Notes: generated by a model from the letters alone, not told the origin. A DNA stretch of 42,257 nt from Gemmatimonadota bacterium (GCA_016873995.1 VGVR01000031.1:1-42257); one strand, 5' to 3'. Counted from the first letter of the stretch, positions 1 through 9,161 are shown. Numbers and translations are program-made.

Positions 1-480
1 CTCGGCGCGTGGGCGACGGCGCTCGCGCTGCCCGCCGCCGACAGTACCCGTTGGCGCGCAGCAGGGTACCTGCACGACGCGCTGCGCGACGAGCGGCCGG
101 AGGTGCTGCGCGGCGCCTTGCCGGCGAAGGCGCGCAGCGACCTCCCCGACGCGATCCTGCACGGACCTGCCGCCGCCGAGCGGCTGCGTGCCGCGGGTGT
201 CGACGACGCCGAGCTGCTGGAGGCCATCGCGTGTCATACGCTGGGCGGCGTCGGCCTCGGCCGTCTCGGCCGCGCGCTGTACGTGGCGGACTACGTAGAG
301 CCCGGGCGCGGCTATGCCACGGCCTGGCACGCGAGCATACGCGAGCGCATGCCGGCCGATCTGGACGCCGTGCTCCTCGAGGTCGTGCGCGAGCGCGTGC
401 GCCGCGGCCGGGAGAGCGGGAAGGTCGTCGCGCCCGAGACGCTCGCGATGCTGGGTGCGCTCGAGCGGGGGAGTAGGTGA
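1..480 (+). CDS. yqeK: YqeK-type HD-domain phosphohydrolase, 5' end missing
   Basis: The reading frame is open from base 1, so the N-terminus lies outside the window; about 159 residues remain. The visible part has the HD signature (YLHDALRD, about residues 23-30), then LPDAILHGPAAAERL, a second His in IACHTLGG and the YVADYVEPGR motif of YqeK. Known members are HD-superfamily hydrolases that cleave diadenosine tetraphosphate symmetrically and commonly sit beside nadD and rsfS. The next gene starts at 477 and overlaps this stop by 4 bases (GTGA), so the two are translationally coupled. Family assignment is from motifs; substrate is inferred from the family. Confidence 0.8.
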   Translation, partial: LGAWATALALPAADSTRWRAAGYLHDALRDERPEVLRGALPAKARSDLPDAILHGPAAAERLRAAGVDDAELLEAIACHTLGGVGLGRLGRALYVADYVEPGRGYATAWHASIRERMPADLDAVLLEVVRERVRRGRESGKVVAPETLAMLGALERGSR

Positions 481-947
481 GCCGCCGCGGCCTCGTTGTG
501 TTGGTCGCCGTCGTCGCGCTCGCGGGTGGAGCCGCATATCTCGGGCGACGCTATCCCGGAACGCGCGAGGACGGGGGCGCACCCCGGTACGTCCCCCGCG
601 AGCGTGTGCGCGTCGAGGTGCTGAACGCGGGCGGCGTGGCGGGGCTGGCCCGTGAAGTGACGAACCAGCTCCGCGACGACGGCTTCGACGTCGTGCAGTT
701 CGGGAACGCGGGCTCGTTCGACCGCGATTCTACGGTGGTGATCGACCGCGTGGGCCGCGAATCGCTGGCCGAGGGCGTTGCCAACGCCCTCGGAATCCGT
801 AACGTCCTCAGCCAGCCCGATCCAAACCTCTTCGTGGACGTCACCGTACTGTTGGGGAGAGACTGGGCGGAGCGCACCGGCGGAGATCCCCTCGGCGCTC
901 CACCGGACCGAGCACCGTGGGACCCCCGCGGCTGGCTCGGACGCTGA
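477..947 (+). CDS. Membrane-anchored LytR C-terminal (LytR_C) domain protein
   Basis: A 156-residue protein with one N-terminal hydrophobic segment (about residues 5-22, after MSRRG) that looks like an uncleaved signal anchor. A LytR_C domain follows at about residues 44-128, beginning VEVLNAGGVAGLAREV and containing the G-F-DVV-F-GNA strand typical of the family. There is no LytR-CpsA-Psr catalytic domain, so this is the stand-alone form, probably periplasmic and envelope-linked; its function is unknown. The GTG start overlaps the yqeK stop and signal peptidase follows 28 bases downstream, so the three likely form one operon. The domain call is fairly secure; no biochemical role can be given. 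Confidence 0.75.
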   Translation: MSRRGLVVLVAVVALAGGAAYLGRRYPGTREDGGAPRYVPRERVRVEVLNAGGVAGLAREVTNQLRDDGFDVVQFGNAGSFDRDSTVVIDRVGRESLAEGVANALGIRNVLSQPDPNLFVDVTVLLGRDWAERTGGDPLGAPPDRAPWDPRGWLGR

Positions 948-975
948 CACGACGTTCTCGAGGATGGACGAATCG

Positions 976-1764
976 ATGGCGAAGAAGGACAAGCCGGAGA
1001 ATCCGGAAGAGGCGGCCGCGACCGAAGCGGCATCTCCGCCTACCGGGTCGAAGACGCGCAAGCGAGCGGCGCAGGAGGAGACTCGCGACGCCAACAGCCC
1101 GGCCGAGTGGGCCAAGTCGATCGTCATCGCGCTCGCGCTCTTCCTCTTCCTGCGGACGTTCATCATCCAGACGTTCGTCATCACCTCGGGCTCGATGGAG
1201 GACACGCTCCTCGTCGGTGACATGCTCGTCGTGAACCGTGTCGGCATCGGGTCACGGATCCCCGGAACGGACATCCGCATCCCCGGCTACTCGGAGCCGC
1301 GTCTCAACGACGTCCTCGTCTTCGACCCGCCGCACGAGGAAACGCTCAAGCTCATCAAGCGTCTCATCGGCATGCCCGGCGACACGCTCGAGATGCGCAA
1401 CCGCGCGCTCTACCGGAACGGCCAGCTCGTCGACGAGCCCTACGTCGTCCACTCGGGCAACCCCGACGAGGGCCATCCCTGGATGGAGTGGCAGAAGAGC
1501 TACCTGGCCTCGACCGTCGATCCGCGCACGTACTCGCCTACGCGCGACACCTGGGGGCCCATCGTGCTCCCCGAGGACCGTTACTTCATGCTGGGCGATA
1601 ACCGGGAGGCGAGCCTCGACTCGCGCTACTGGGGGATCCTCGAAGGATGGCGCCTCGAAGGGCGCGCGGTCTTCACGTACTTCTCGTACAACAAGGGCTC
1701 GTATCGCCCCTTCCCGTGGATCCGCGAGATCCGCTGGGGGCGGATCTTCCAGGGGATCGATTAG
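976..1764 (+). CDS. lepB: Signal peptidase I
   Basis: Membrane serine protease that removes signal peptides from exported proteins; about 262 residues. A charged, Ala-rich cytoplasmic head of about 45 residues precedes one transmembrane segment (about 48-68). The S26 catalytic block SGSMEDTLLVGD follows, with nucleophile Ser73, and then KRLIGMPGD with the general-base Lys128. The later motif MLGDNREASLDSRYWG is the family's box E. I chose the ATG at 976 because AGGATGGA lies 8 bases upstream; an in-frame ATG at 964 adds four residues. The open frame extends back to 778, but that part overlaps the upstream gene. The TAG stop overlaps the TAA stop of convergent rlmN, both within 1761-1764. Confidence 0.93.
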   Translation: MAKKDKPENPEEAAATEAASPPTGSKTRKRAAQEETRDANSPAEWAKSIVIALALFLFLRTFIIQTFVITSGSMEDTLLVGDMLVVNRVGIGSRIPGTDIRIPGYSEPRLNDVLVFDPPHEETLKLIKRLIGMPGDTLEMRNRALYRNGQLVDEPYVVHSGNPDEGHPWMEWQKSYLASTVDPRTYSPTRDTWGPIVLPEDRYFMLGDNREASLDSRYWGILEGWRLEGRAVFTYFSYNKGSYRPFPWIREIRWGRIFQGID

Positions 1765-2837
1765 GAGCCTTTCGCTCCGGCCTCAGCCAGCGTGTGCGCG
1801 CGCAGCTGCCCGCACGCCGCGTCGATGTCCCTTCCGCGCGACGCCCGGATTGCGGCCGTCACGCCCCGGCGCGCCAGACCCGCGGCGAATGCCTTGATGC
1901 GGGCGGGAGGTGAGGCGCGCCAATCCTTGTACGGAATCGGGTTGAACGGGATCAGGTTCACCCACGCACCGACGCGGCGGGCCAGCTCGGCCAGCGGCTC
2001 GACGAGCTCGAGCGCGTCGTTCACGCCCGCGATCATGGTGTACTCGAACGTGATGCGCTTGCCGCCGGCCTCGTCGAAGCGCTCGAGCGCCTGCATCACC
2101 TCGTCGAGCGAGTAACGCTTCTCGAGGGGGATGAGCTGCTGGCGGAGCGCGCTCGTGGGTGCGTGCAGGGACAGCGCGAGGCGGAACTGCTCGTGGCGAT
2201 CGGCGAGCTCGAGGATGCCCGGCACGTGCCCGACCGTCGACACGGTGATGCGTCGCGCACCGACACCGTATCCGCGGTTGAGTAGGGTGAGCGAGTCGTG
2301 CACGGCGGCGCGGTTGGCGAGCGGCTCCCCCATCCCCATGTAGACGATGTTGGTGACGGGGCCGAGTCCATTGGCCTCCGCCCAGCGGCGCGAGGCGCGG
2401 TACTGCGCGACGATCTCGCCGGCGGTGAGCTGACGCCGGAAGCCGCCCCATCCGGTCGCGCAGAACGTGCACCCCATGGCGCACCCCGCCTGACTGGAGA
2501 TGCACAGCGTGAGCCGCTCTTGCGTGGGGATCAGCACGGACTCCACCAGCTCGCCGTCCGCGAGCCGCCAGACGTGCTTCACCGTGCCGTCGACGCTGGT
2601 GGCCACCGTGGCCGGCTGCGGCTCGGCGAGGTCGAAGCTGGCCGCCAGAGCTTCCCGCTCGGCGCGGGGGAGGTCGGTCATGGCCGAAATCGAGGGGGCC
2701 AGCCGCTCGAAGATCCACTTCTCGACCTGTCCTGCCCGATACGCCGGCTGCCCGCGCACCTGGAAGTGGTCGGCGAGCACGCGCCTGAGCGCCTCGGGCG
2801 TCAGGGAGAGGAGGTCGGGGCGCGGGGACTCGGCCAT
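1761..2837 (-). CDS. rlmN: 23S rRNA (adenine-2503-C2)/tRNA methyltransferase RlmN
   Basis: Radical-SAM methyltransferase that methylates C2 of A2503 in 23S rRNA (and A37 of some tRNAs); 358 residues, normal family length. The 4Fe-4S CxxxCxxC motif is Cys119, Cys123 and Cys126 (CAMGCTFC), preceded by the family's LCISSQAG. The downstream blocks NIVYMGMGEP, VSTVGHVPGI and LSLHAPT are typical. The conserved C-terminal catalytic Cys is Cys342 (DIDAACGQL). It is transcribed against its neighbours and stop-to-stop overlaps lepB. The start is the ATG at 2837; the 164 bases to the divergent VanZ gene hold a short tandem repeat and probably promoters. Confidence 0.95.
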   Translation of the reverse strand: MAESPRPDLLSLTPEALRRVLADHFQVRGQPAYRAGQVEKWIFERLAPSISAMTDLPRAEREALAASFDLAEPQPATVATSVDGTVKHVWRLADGELVESVLIPTQERLTLCISSQAGCAMGCTFCATGWGGFRRQLTAGEIVAQYRASRRWAEANGLGPVTNIVYMGMGEPLANRAAVHDSLTLLNRGYGVGARRITVSTVGHVPGILELADRHEQFRLALSLHAPTSALRQQLIPLEKRYSLDEVMQALERFDEAGGKRITFEYTMIAGVNDALELVEPLAELARRVGAWVNLIPFNPIPYKDWRASPPARIKAFAAGLARRGVTAAIRASRGRDIDAACGQLRAHTLAEAGAKGS

Positions 2838-2896
2838 GGGTTTTCTTGAATCGGCTTCGGGGCGAGGGTTAACTTAGCCGCCCGCGGTAAACACAT

Positions 2897-2955
2897 GAAG
2901 TTCGCGCCACCGAAGCTCGCCCACTGTAGTTCGCCCACTGAAGTTGGCCGACACC
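2897..2955. repeat. Four imperfect tandem copies of a 14-16 bp unit
   Basis: The copies are 2897-2911 (GAAGTTCGCGCCACC), 2912-2925 (GAAGCTCGCCCACT), 2926-2939 (GTAGTTCGCCCACT) and 2940-2955 (GAAGTTGGCCGACACC). They lie in the divergent gap between rlmN and the VanZ-like gene. They could be binding sites for a regulator or simple slippage products. I see no coding frame through them and no clear -35/-10 pair nearby. Confidence 0.6.
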
Positions 2956-3001
2956 GACGCCGAGGAGATTCGCCGCCAGAGAGCGACGCGAAGACCAACG
3001 A

Positions 3002-3394
3002 TTGCCGAGCCGATTGCGCGTATGGGGACCCGCGGCCGTGTGGGCTGTGGTCCTCTTTTTGTTGAGTGCCTGGCCCGACCCGCCGATTCCCGATTTCTTT
3101 CGGGGGAGTGACAAGGTCGCGCACGCGGCGCTCTACGCCGTCATGGGGGTGGCCCTGGCTTGGGGGCGGAAGGGTGCGATCTCCCCGCCGGCCCACTGGA
3201 TCATGGTGCTGGCGGGCGCGCTCTACGGGGCGACCGACGAGTTCCACCAGGCGTTCGTGCGCGGTCGCTCGCCCGACGTCGGAGACTGGACCGCGGACGT
3301 GACGGGCGTGCTGGTGGGATACACTCTGGTGTTGGGGCTGATGAAATGGTTGATCACCACGCGGTCCATGGATGAGGGTGTCGATGTCTCGTAG
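3002..3394 (+). CDS. VanZ-family small membrane protein
   Basis: A 130-residue, mostly hydrophobic protein with about four transmembrane segments. The VanZ-family pattern is visible: a first helix ending LSAWPDPPIP, then SDKVAHAALYAVMG (a polar D-K-x-x-H motif opening helix 2), GALYGATDEFHQAFVRGRSPDVGD and a final helix. VanZ-like proteins are widespread; one is linked to teicoplanin resistance but most have no known function. The start is uncertain: TTG at 3002 or TTG at 3014, neither with a strong ribosome site. The stop overlaps the start region of aspS (3384), so they are probably co-transcribed. Confidence 0.75.
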   Translation: MPSRLRVWGPAAVWAVVLFLLSAWPDPPIPDFFRGSDKVAHAALYAVMGVALAWGRKGAISPPAHWIMVLAGALYGATDEFHQAFVRGRSPDVGDWTADVTGVLVGYTLVLGLMKWLITTRSMDEGVDVS

Positions 3395-5183
3395 CGATAC
3401 ACAGGTGGAACGTACACGCCTCCGGGACCGCATGGTCGGCGGCCTGCGCGCCGAAGATCACGGCGCGAGCCAGCGGCTCGCGGGTTGGGTGCACAGGCGC
3501 CGCGATCTCGGCGGGCTGGTGTTCGTCGACCTGCGCGACCGCAGCGGGCTGGTGCAGTTATCGTTCGGCCCCGCTTGGACCGAGCCGGAGTCGCTCGCCC
3601 TCGCCCACGAGCTCGGACACGAGGACGTCGTTCTGGTCGAGGGCACGGTGGAGCGGCGGCCCGAGGGCGCGCGCAACCAGGAGATCGCCACGGGTGACGT
3701 GGAGGTGCGCGCGGTCCGGCTCCAGCGCCTCTCCGACGCGGTCACGCCCGCCATCCCGGTATATCAGTCCGCGGGCGAGCCGCTCCCGGCAGAGGAGCTC
3801 AGGCTCCAGCACCGCGTGCTCGACCTCCGCCGGGAGGAGCTGCAGCGCAATCTGATCCTTCGGCACAAGCTCGTCATCGCGGCGCGCAACTATTTCGACG
3901 GGCTCGGCTTCCTCGAGGTCGAGACGCCGATGCTCACCAAGGCGACCCCCGAGGGCGCGCGCGACTACTTGGTGCCGAGCCGCGTGCACAAGGGCGAGTT
4001 CTATGCGCTCCCGCAGAGCCCACAGCTCTACAAACAGACGCTCATGATCTCGGGCTTCGACCGCTACTTCCAGATCGCGCGCTGCTTCCGCGACGAGGAC
4101 CTGCGCGCCGACCGCCAGCCCGAGTTCACGCAGATCGACGTGGAGGCCTCGTTCGTGGAGCCCGACGACATCCTCGGCTGGATGGAGGGGCTCGTCGTCG
4201 CGCTCTCTCAGGTCGCGGGCCTCGAGGCGGTGCGCCCGTTCCCGCGCATCAGCTGGGCCGACTCCATGGAGCGCTATGGCTCCGACAGGCCCGATCTCCG
4301 CTTCTCGCTAGAGATCTCGGACTGGACGAAAGCGACCGCCGACGTCGACTTCGGCATCATCAGGAGCCAGGTCGCCGCGGGCGGACGCGTGCGCGGCCTC
4401 CGGCTGCCGGGTGGAGCCCGCTTGTCGCGCAAGGAGATCGAGTCGATCGAGGCCGAGGCCAAGGCCGCCGGCGCACTCGGACTCCTGTGGGCGAAGCGCA
4501 CGGCCGAAGGGCTCTCGGGCACGCTGGGCAAGTTCATATCGGGCACGCAGGCGGACGCGCTCGGGCTGGGCGCGGGCGACCTGGTGGTCGCGGCCGCGGG
4601 TGCGGACAAGGTCACGTCGCCCGCGCTCGCGGCCGCCCGTATGGCCGCGGCCAAGGTGCTCGGGCTCACTCCGGAGCGCGAGCACGCGTGGCTCTGGGTC
4701 ACCGAGTTCCCGGTCTTCGTGGAGGAAGACGGCGTGCTGGTCGCCGCCCACCACCCCTTCGTCATGCCGCACAAGGACGACGTCCACCTGCTCGAGTCGA
4801 ACCCGCTCGCGGTGCGAGGGACGGCGTACGACCTGGTCTACAACGGCACGGAGTTCGGGTCGGGGAGCATCCGTATCCATCTTCCCGACCTCCAGCGCCG
4901 GGCGCTGCGCGTGCTCGGGCTGAAGGACGAGGAGATCGACACCAAGTTCGGGTTCCTGCTCGGCGCCCTCGCGGCCGGCGCGCCCCCGCACGGTGGCATC
5001 GCGCTGGGGCTCGACCGTATCGTTCAGCGGTTCACCGGCTCGGGGAGCCTGAGGGACGTGATCGCGTTCCCCAAGACCACGGCGGCGCGCGCGCTCTTCG
5101 AGGGTGCGCCCACGCAGGCCGGCTCGGCGGAGCTCGAAGCACTGGGGCTGGAGGTCACGGTGGGTCGCAAGCGGGGGAGCTGA
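3384..5183 (+). CDS. aspS: Aspartyl-tRNA synthetase (bacterial type)
   Basis: Charges tRNA-Asp with aspartate; about 599 residues. Order: N-terminal OB-fold anticodon-binding domain (about 20-120, with WVHRRRDLGG), class II catalytic core with motif 2 (FRDEDLRADRQPEFTQID), the bacterial GAD insertion domain (about 290-410) and motif 3 (GIALGLDRI) near the C-terminus. These are the hallmarks of the bacterial AspRS. I prefer the ATG at 3384 (GAGGGTG lies 3-9 bases upstream) over the in-frame ATG at 3372. It overlaps the VanZ-like gene by 11 bases. Whether it is the discriminating or the AspRS/AsnRS dual form cannot be told from this window. Confidence 0.96.
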   Translation: MSRSDTQVERTRLRDRMVGGLRAEDHGASQRLAGWVHRRRDLGGLVFVDLRDRSGLVQLSFGPAWTEPESLALAHELGHEDVVLVEGTVERRPEGARNQEIATGDVEVRAVRLQRLSDAVTPAIPVYQSAGEPLPAEELRLQHRVLDLRREELQRNLILRHKLVIAARNYFDGLGFLEVETPMLTKATPEGARDYLVPSRVHKGEFYALPQSPQLYKQTLMISGFDRYFQIARCFRDEDLRADRQPEFTQIDVEASFVEPDDILGWMEGLVVALSQVAGLEAVRPFPRISWADSMERYGSDRPDLRFSLEISDWTKATADVDFGIIRSQVAAGGRVRGLRLPGGARLSRKEIESIEAEAKAAGALGLLWAKRTAEGLSGTLGKFISGTQADALGLGAGDLVVAAAGADKVTSPALAAARMAAAKVLGLTPEREHAWLWVTEFPVFVEEDGVLVAAHHPFVMPHKDDVHLLESNPLAVRGTAYDLVYNGTEFGSGSIRIHLPDLQRRALRVLGLKDEEIDTKFGFLLGALAAGAPPHGGIALGLDRIVQRFTGSGSLRDVIAFPKTTAARALFEGAPTQAGSAELEALGLEVTVGRKRGS

Positions 5184-5201
5184 GGCTCTCCAGGAGGAGG
5201 C

Positions 5202-6206
5202 TTGGCGAGCGGACAGACTTTGGTAGAGCACCGGCTGGATGCGGAGGGGGCCGACCCCCTCATGGTCGCCGGTGTGAACGATCGGCACATCCAGGAGCTC
5301 GCCCGCCTCTTCGCGGTGCGCGTGGTCCTGCGGGGTGACCAGGTCGTGCTCTCGGGCGAGCTGCCCGCGGTGGAGCGCGCGGTACCCGTGGTGCAACACA
5401 TGATCGAGCTCGCGCGTATGCGCGCACCCTTCGACGTCGCGGACATCGGGCGCTTCGCGGACGACGTAGAGGTCCTGCGCCCGGACGGCATCGTCAGTCC
5501 CTCGGGCGAAGTCCGCATCGCGCTTCCCGGCTCACGCCGCGTCATCGTGCCTAAGTCCGAGGGTCAGCGCGGATACGTTGCGTCGATCGTGCAGAACGAC
5601 ATCGTCATCGGCATCGGTCCGGCCGGCACCGGAAAGACCTACTTGGCCGTGGCGTGTGCCGTCGATGCGCTCTACAAGCGGCGCGTGCGTCGGATCATCC
5701 TCGCGCGGCCGGCGGTCGAGGCAGGCGAGAACCTTGGGTTCCTTCCCGGCGACCTGCAGGAGAAGGTCGATCCCTACTTGCGGCCGCTCTACGACGCGCT
5801 CGAGGACATGATGCCGCACGACCGCGTGAGTCGGGCGCTGGAGGACTCGACCATCGAGATCGCGCCGCTCGCGTACATGCGCGGACGCACGCTCTCGGAC
5901 GCCTTCGTCATCCTCGACGAGGCGCAGAACGCGACGCGCGCACAGATGAAGATGTTCCTCACGCGCTTGGGCATGAGCTCACGCGTGGTCATCACCGGCG
6001 ACAAGACGCAGATCGACCTGCCGCGCCGCGAGGACTCCGGTCTGCTCGAGGTGGAGGAGATCCTAGCGGGCATCCAAGGGATCTCCCTGGTCTACCTGGA
6101 CGAGAAGGACGTCATCCGTCACCGGTTGGTGAAGGACATCATCCGCGCGTACTCGAAGGCGGGCGAAGGGGAGTCGAGAGGGGAGCCGAAGGGGGAGTCG
6201 AGGTGA
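5202..6206 (+). CDS. phoH: PhoH-family P-loop ATPase
   Basis: A 334-residue PhoH-like ATPase. The Walker A motif GPAGTGKT is at residues 139-146, the Walker B region reads FVILDEAQNA, and the conserved blocks LARPAVEAGENLGFLPGDLQEKVDPY and VVITGDKTQIDLP (split here by family order) are both present. The N-terminal about 100 residues form the small KH-like domain usual in PhoH/YbeZ. YbeZ proteins bind RNA and work with YbeY in rRNA processing, and ybeY lies two genes downstream. The start is TTG at 5202 behind a strong AGGAGG (5192-5197). The stop overlaps the next gene's GTG start. Cytoplasmic role in ribosome maturation is inferred from the family. Confidence 0.92.
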   Translation: MASGQTLVEHRLDAEGADPLMVAGVNDRHIQELARLFAVRVVLRGDQVVLSGELPAVERAVPVVQHMIELARMRAPFDVADIGRFADDVEVLRPDGIVSPSGEVRIALPGSRRVIVPKSEGQRGYVASIVQNDIVIGIGPAGTGKTYLAVACAVDALYKRRVRRIILARPAVEAGENLGFLPGDLQEKVDPYLRPLYDALEDMMPHDRVSRALEDSTIEIAPLAYMRGRTLSDAFVILDEAQNATRAQMKMFLTRLGMSSRVVITGDKTQIDLPRREDSGLLEVEEILAGIQGISLVYLDEKDVIRHRLVKDIIRAYSKAGEGESRGEPKGESR

Positions 6207-8488
6207 CGTACGGACCGGACGGCGATTCGGTCCTCCAGCGCCTCTCGGGGGACCCGGGCGCGAGTCTAACCGAGCGGTTGCGCCACCACGGAGCGCGTAT
6301 CCTGCTACTCATCGCGCTGGCGGTCTTCCTGACGGCGCTCTTCCCGCCCGAGCAAGTCGCCGACGTAGACCTGCCCGTCGAGGGGGCTGTGGCGGAGGAG
6401 GACGTGGCGGCCACCATCGCCTTCAGCGTGCCGAAGACGGCCGCCGAGCTCGAGCGCGACCGGCGGCTGGCCATGGAGGCGGTCCCGCCGACGTTCGAGT
6501 ACCGGGGCGCCGTCGCGGACTCCGTGGCCGAGCGCCTGCGCCGGCTCTTCGAGCGGCTCGAGGTGGCGGCCGCTGGGGGAAGCGCCGGGCCGGTGGAGGA
6601 GATCCTGCGGGAGAGCCGCATCGTCGCGACGCCCGCGCAGCTCCGCTATTTGACGGACGATGGTACGCGCTCCGCGATCGGGCGAGCGGCACAGCGCGCC
6701 GCCCGCGACATCCTCCCACGAGGCGTCGCGGACCCCTCGCGCATGCTCGACCTCACCACCGACGTCGTCACCATTCGCGACTCGGACGGCACGGAGCGAT
6801 CCGTGGCCACGGAGGAGGTGCTGACCGCGGCGGACTTCTACGTAGAGGCCGGCGGACTCCTCCCGGGCGCGCTGCCGCCCGACGCACAGGACCTCTTTCG
6901 GCTCGTGCTCATCTCGCACCTCGACTGGACGCTGGTGCTCGACGTCGCCGCGACGGAGCGCGACCGGGACGCGGCGCGTGAGTCCTTGCCGCTCACCAAG
7001 GGCTTGATCCTGGAGGGTCAGCTCATCGTGAGGGCGGGGGACCCCATCGGCCCGGAGACCCGCGAGCGCTTGAGCGCGTACTACGCGCAGCTGCGCGGTG
7101 AGGACCGCAGCGCGGACTTCGGCGCCCTCTTGGGCGCCACGCTCCTCAACGCGGTGCTGCTGTCGATCTTCGGGCTCCTCCTCTTCCTGTCGCGCCCCGA
7201 GGTCTACGCGAACTTCCGCTGTCTCCTCATGCTCGCCATGCTCACCGCGGCCTACTTCGGCGCGGGTGCGGTCATCGATCGGTTCGGGCTCCCGCCCGAG
7301 GCGCTCCCGATCGCGTTCGTCGCCCTCCCCGTGGCGGTGCTCTGGGACACGCGCATGGCGCTGCTCCTCGTGCTCGTGCTCGCGGCGCTCACGGGTACGC
7401 TGGCCCCGTTCGCGTCGTACGGCACAGTGCTCATGCTGATGGCCGGTGGGGCCGCTGGGGCGATGAGCGTGCGCGCTTGGCGTCGGCGGTCCGACACCTG
7501 GGTGTCGATCGCGCTCATCGCTGGAGCCGGCGCGCTGGTGCTGATGGCACATGGGCTCGCGACCGGGCGCGAATGGGCGGAGGTGTGGCGGGGCGCGGGC
7601 ACGTTCGCGGTCACGGCCACGGCGTCCGCGCTGCTGGCCGTCGGGTTCCTCTGGATCTTCGAGATGTTCACGGGGATCACCACGGATCAGACGCTGCTCG
7701 AGTGGGCCGATCCCACACGCCCGCTCCTGAAGAGCCTCGCCATGGAAGCGCCCGGTACCTACGCGCACACGATCGCGGCGGCCAACCTCGCGGAGGCTGC
7801 GGCTACGCGCATCGAGGCCAATGGGCTGCTCGCGCGGGTGGGGCTGCTCTATCACGACATCGGCAAGGTGCTCCGCCCGCACTACTTCGTGGAGAACCTG
7901 TCCGACCTCAAGAATCCGCACGACAAGCTCCGTCCGGAGACGTCGGCCGCGATCGTGCGGGAGCACGTCACCGAGGGGGCGCGCCTCGCCCGCGAAGCGA
8001 AGGTGCCGCCGGTCGTCGTCCGCTTCATTCTCGAGCACCACGGCACGCAGAAGATCGGCTTCTTCTACGAGAAGGCGCGCGCGACCTCCAGCGAGCCCGT
8101 CGACCTCGAGCGCTTCTCCTACGGGGGGCCGAAGCCGTCGACCAAGGAGTCAGCGATCGCCATGCTCGCCGATTCCTGCGAGTCGGCTGCGCGCGCCCTC
8201 CAGGATCCCACGCCCGAGCGCGTGCGCGACCTCATCGACGCCATCGTCGACGCCAAGATCGCCGACGGCCAGCTGGACGATGCGCCCCTCACGCTCAAGG
8301 AGATCGCGCTCGTGAAGGACCAGTTCGTCACCGTTCTGTCGGGGGTCGTGCACCGGCGCATCGAATACCCCGAGACCAAGCACCTCACCGAGGGCGAAGG
8401 CGCGAGCGAGGCCGAAGCCGAAGTGGAGGCAGAGGTGTCGGCCGCCGACGCCCTCGCCGCGGCGACCCGAGCGTCCGAGCGCGCGTGA
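6203..8488 (+). CDS. 7TM-HD membrane phosphodiesterase (PgpH/YqfF family)
   Basis: About 761 residues. Order: short cytoplasmic head, a first transmembrane helix (about 32-50), a large extracytoplasmic 7TMR-HDED domain (about 55-300), six or seven further helices (about 310-490), then a cytoplasmic HD domain. The HD pair is His551-Asp552 in LLYHDIGKV, with later family motifs RPETSAAIVREHV and FILEHHGTQKI. Characterised PgpH proteins hydrolyse cyclic di-AMP; that substrate is inferred here. The start is GTG at 6203, overlapping the phoH stop (GTGA). The same open frame extends far upstream, but that part is antiphase to phoH and not real. The stop overlaps the ybeY start. The gene order phoH-HD-ybeY is common. 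Confidence 0.9.
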   Translation: MTYGPDGDSVLQRLSGDPGASLTERLRHHGARILLLIALAVFLTALFPPEQVADVDLPVEGAVAEEDVAATIAFSVPKTAAELERDRRLAMEAVPPTFEYRGAVADSVAERLRRLFERLEVAAAGGSAGPVEEILRESRIVATPAQLRYLTDDGTRSAIGRAAQRAARDILPRGVADPSRMLDLTTDVVTIRDSDGTERSVATEEVLTAADFYVEAGGLLPGALPPDAQDLFRLVLISHLDWTLVLDVAATERDRDAARESLPLTKGLILEGQLIVRAGDPIGPETRERLSAYYAQLRGEDRSADFGALLGATLLNAVLLSIFGLLLFLSRPEVYANFRCLLMLAMLTAAYFGAGAVIDRFGLPPEALPIAFVALPVAVLWDTRMALLLVLVLAALTGTLAPFASYGTVLMLMAGGAAGAMSVRAWRRRSDTWVSIALIAGAGALVLMAHGLATGREWAEVWRGAGTFAVTATASALLAVGFLWIFEMFTGITTDQTLLEWADPTRPLLKSLAMEAPGTYAHTIAAANLAEAAATRIEANGLLARVGLLYHDIGKVLRPHYFVENLSDLKNPHDKLRPETSAAIVREHVTEGARLAREAKVPPVVVRFILEHHGTQKIGFFYEKARATSSEPVDLERFSYGGPKPSTKESAIAMLADSCESAARALQDPTPERVRDLIDAIVDAKIADGQLDDAPLTLKEIALVKDQFVTVLSGVVHRRIEYPETKHLTEGEGASEAEAEVEAEVSAADALAAATRASERA

Positions 8489-8937
8489 CCCGAGCGGCGC
8501 GCGTCCGCGTGCAGGTGCATATCGGGGACGGGCCCGCACGGTGGGTCGCAATGATCGAGCGGGCGGTGCGAAAGGCGGTCGAGGCGGAAGCGTGCCCCGC
8601 GGCGGAGGTCTCGGTGGCGCTCCTCGGCGACGCCGAGATGCAAGCGCTGAACCTCCGCTGGCTCGGTAAGGACCGCACCACCGACGTGATCGCGTTCTCG
8701 CTCGGCGAAGCAGACGAGGTGGTCGGGGACGTCTACCTCGGCTCCGAGCAGGCGGCGAGACAGGCGGCCGAGGCGGGCGTGCCGCTGGAGGAGGAGCTGG
8801 TGCGGCTCGCGGTGCACGGGACGCTGCACGTGCTCGGACACGACCACCCGGAGGGGGAGGAGCGCGAAGCGAGCCCCATGTTCGAGTTGCAGGAGCGGCT
8901 GGTGCGCGAGCTGATGGCGGAGGGTGCCGGCAGCTAA
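8485..8937 (+). CDS. ybeY: Endoribonuclease YbeY, 16S rRNA maturation factor
   Basis: A 150-residue zinc-dependent UPF0054 protein involved in 16S rRNA 3'-end maturation and ribosome quality control. The zinc motif HGTLHVLGHDH is at residues 111-121, with ligands His111, His115 and His121. The block LRWLGKDRTTDVIAFS is the other family signature. The GTG start at 8485 overlaps the HD-protein stop by 4 bases; the frame is open further upstream but that part is antiphase to the previous gene. It ends the phoH-HD-ybeY operon. A short downstream gap with no recognisable terminator separates it from mgtE. Confidence 0.94.
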   Translation: MTRAARVRVQVHIGDGPARWVAMIERAVRKAVEAEACPAAEVSVALLGDAEMQALNLRWLGKDRTTDVIAFSLGEADEVVGDVYLGSEQAARQAAEAGVPLEEELVRLAVHGTLHVLGHDHPEGEEREASPMFELQERLVRELMAEGAGS

Positions 8938-9161
8938 CGTGCCTGGGCGAGGATCTCTCGACCCTGTGTCATGGAGCATGGACGGTGCGGACGTCGGGAA
9001 CGGTCCCGCGTCGTTCTCTCCTCACGCGGCCTGCAGGGCGATGCCACGTTCACCGAGCGGGCGACGGGGCCCGGCGTGCGCCTTGCTCGTCGCCACGTAC
9101 ACGGGGATCTTCCTCGCGGCTGCACCTGAGCGACATGACACACCGAGCCGACGGGTCTTCG

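Noticed and set aside
5654..6202. Upstream extension of the HD-protein frame
   Set aside because: It overlaps phoH in another frame and reads as Arg-rich shadow; the GTG at 6203 fits operon coupling.
6305..8041. 578-codon minus-strand frame
   Set aside because: Antisense shadow of the HD phosphodiesterase, rich in Arg, His and Glu.
8938..9161. Mg2+ riboswitch (M-box) before mgtE
   Set aside because: I could not find the conserved M-box core sequences or matching helices in this gap.
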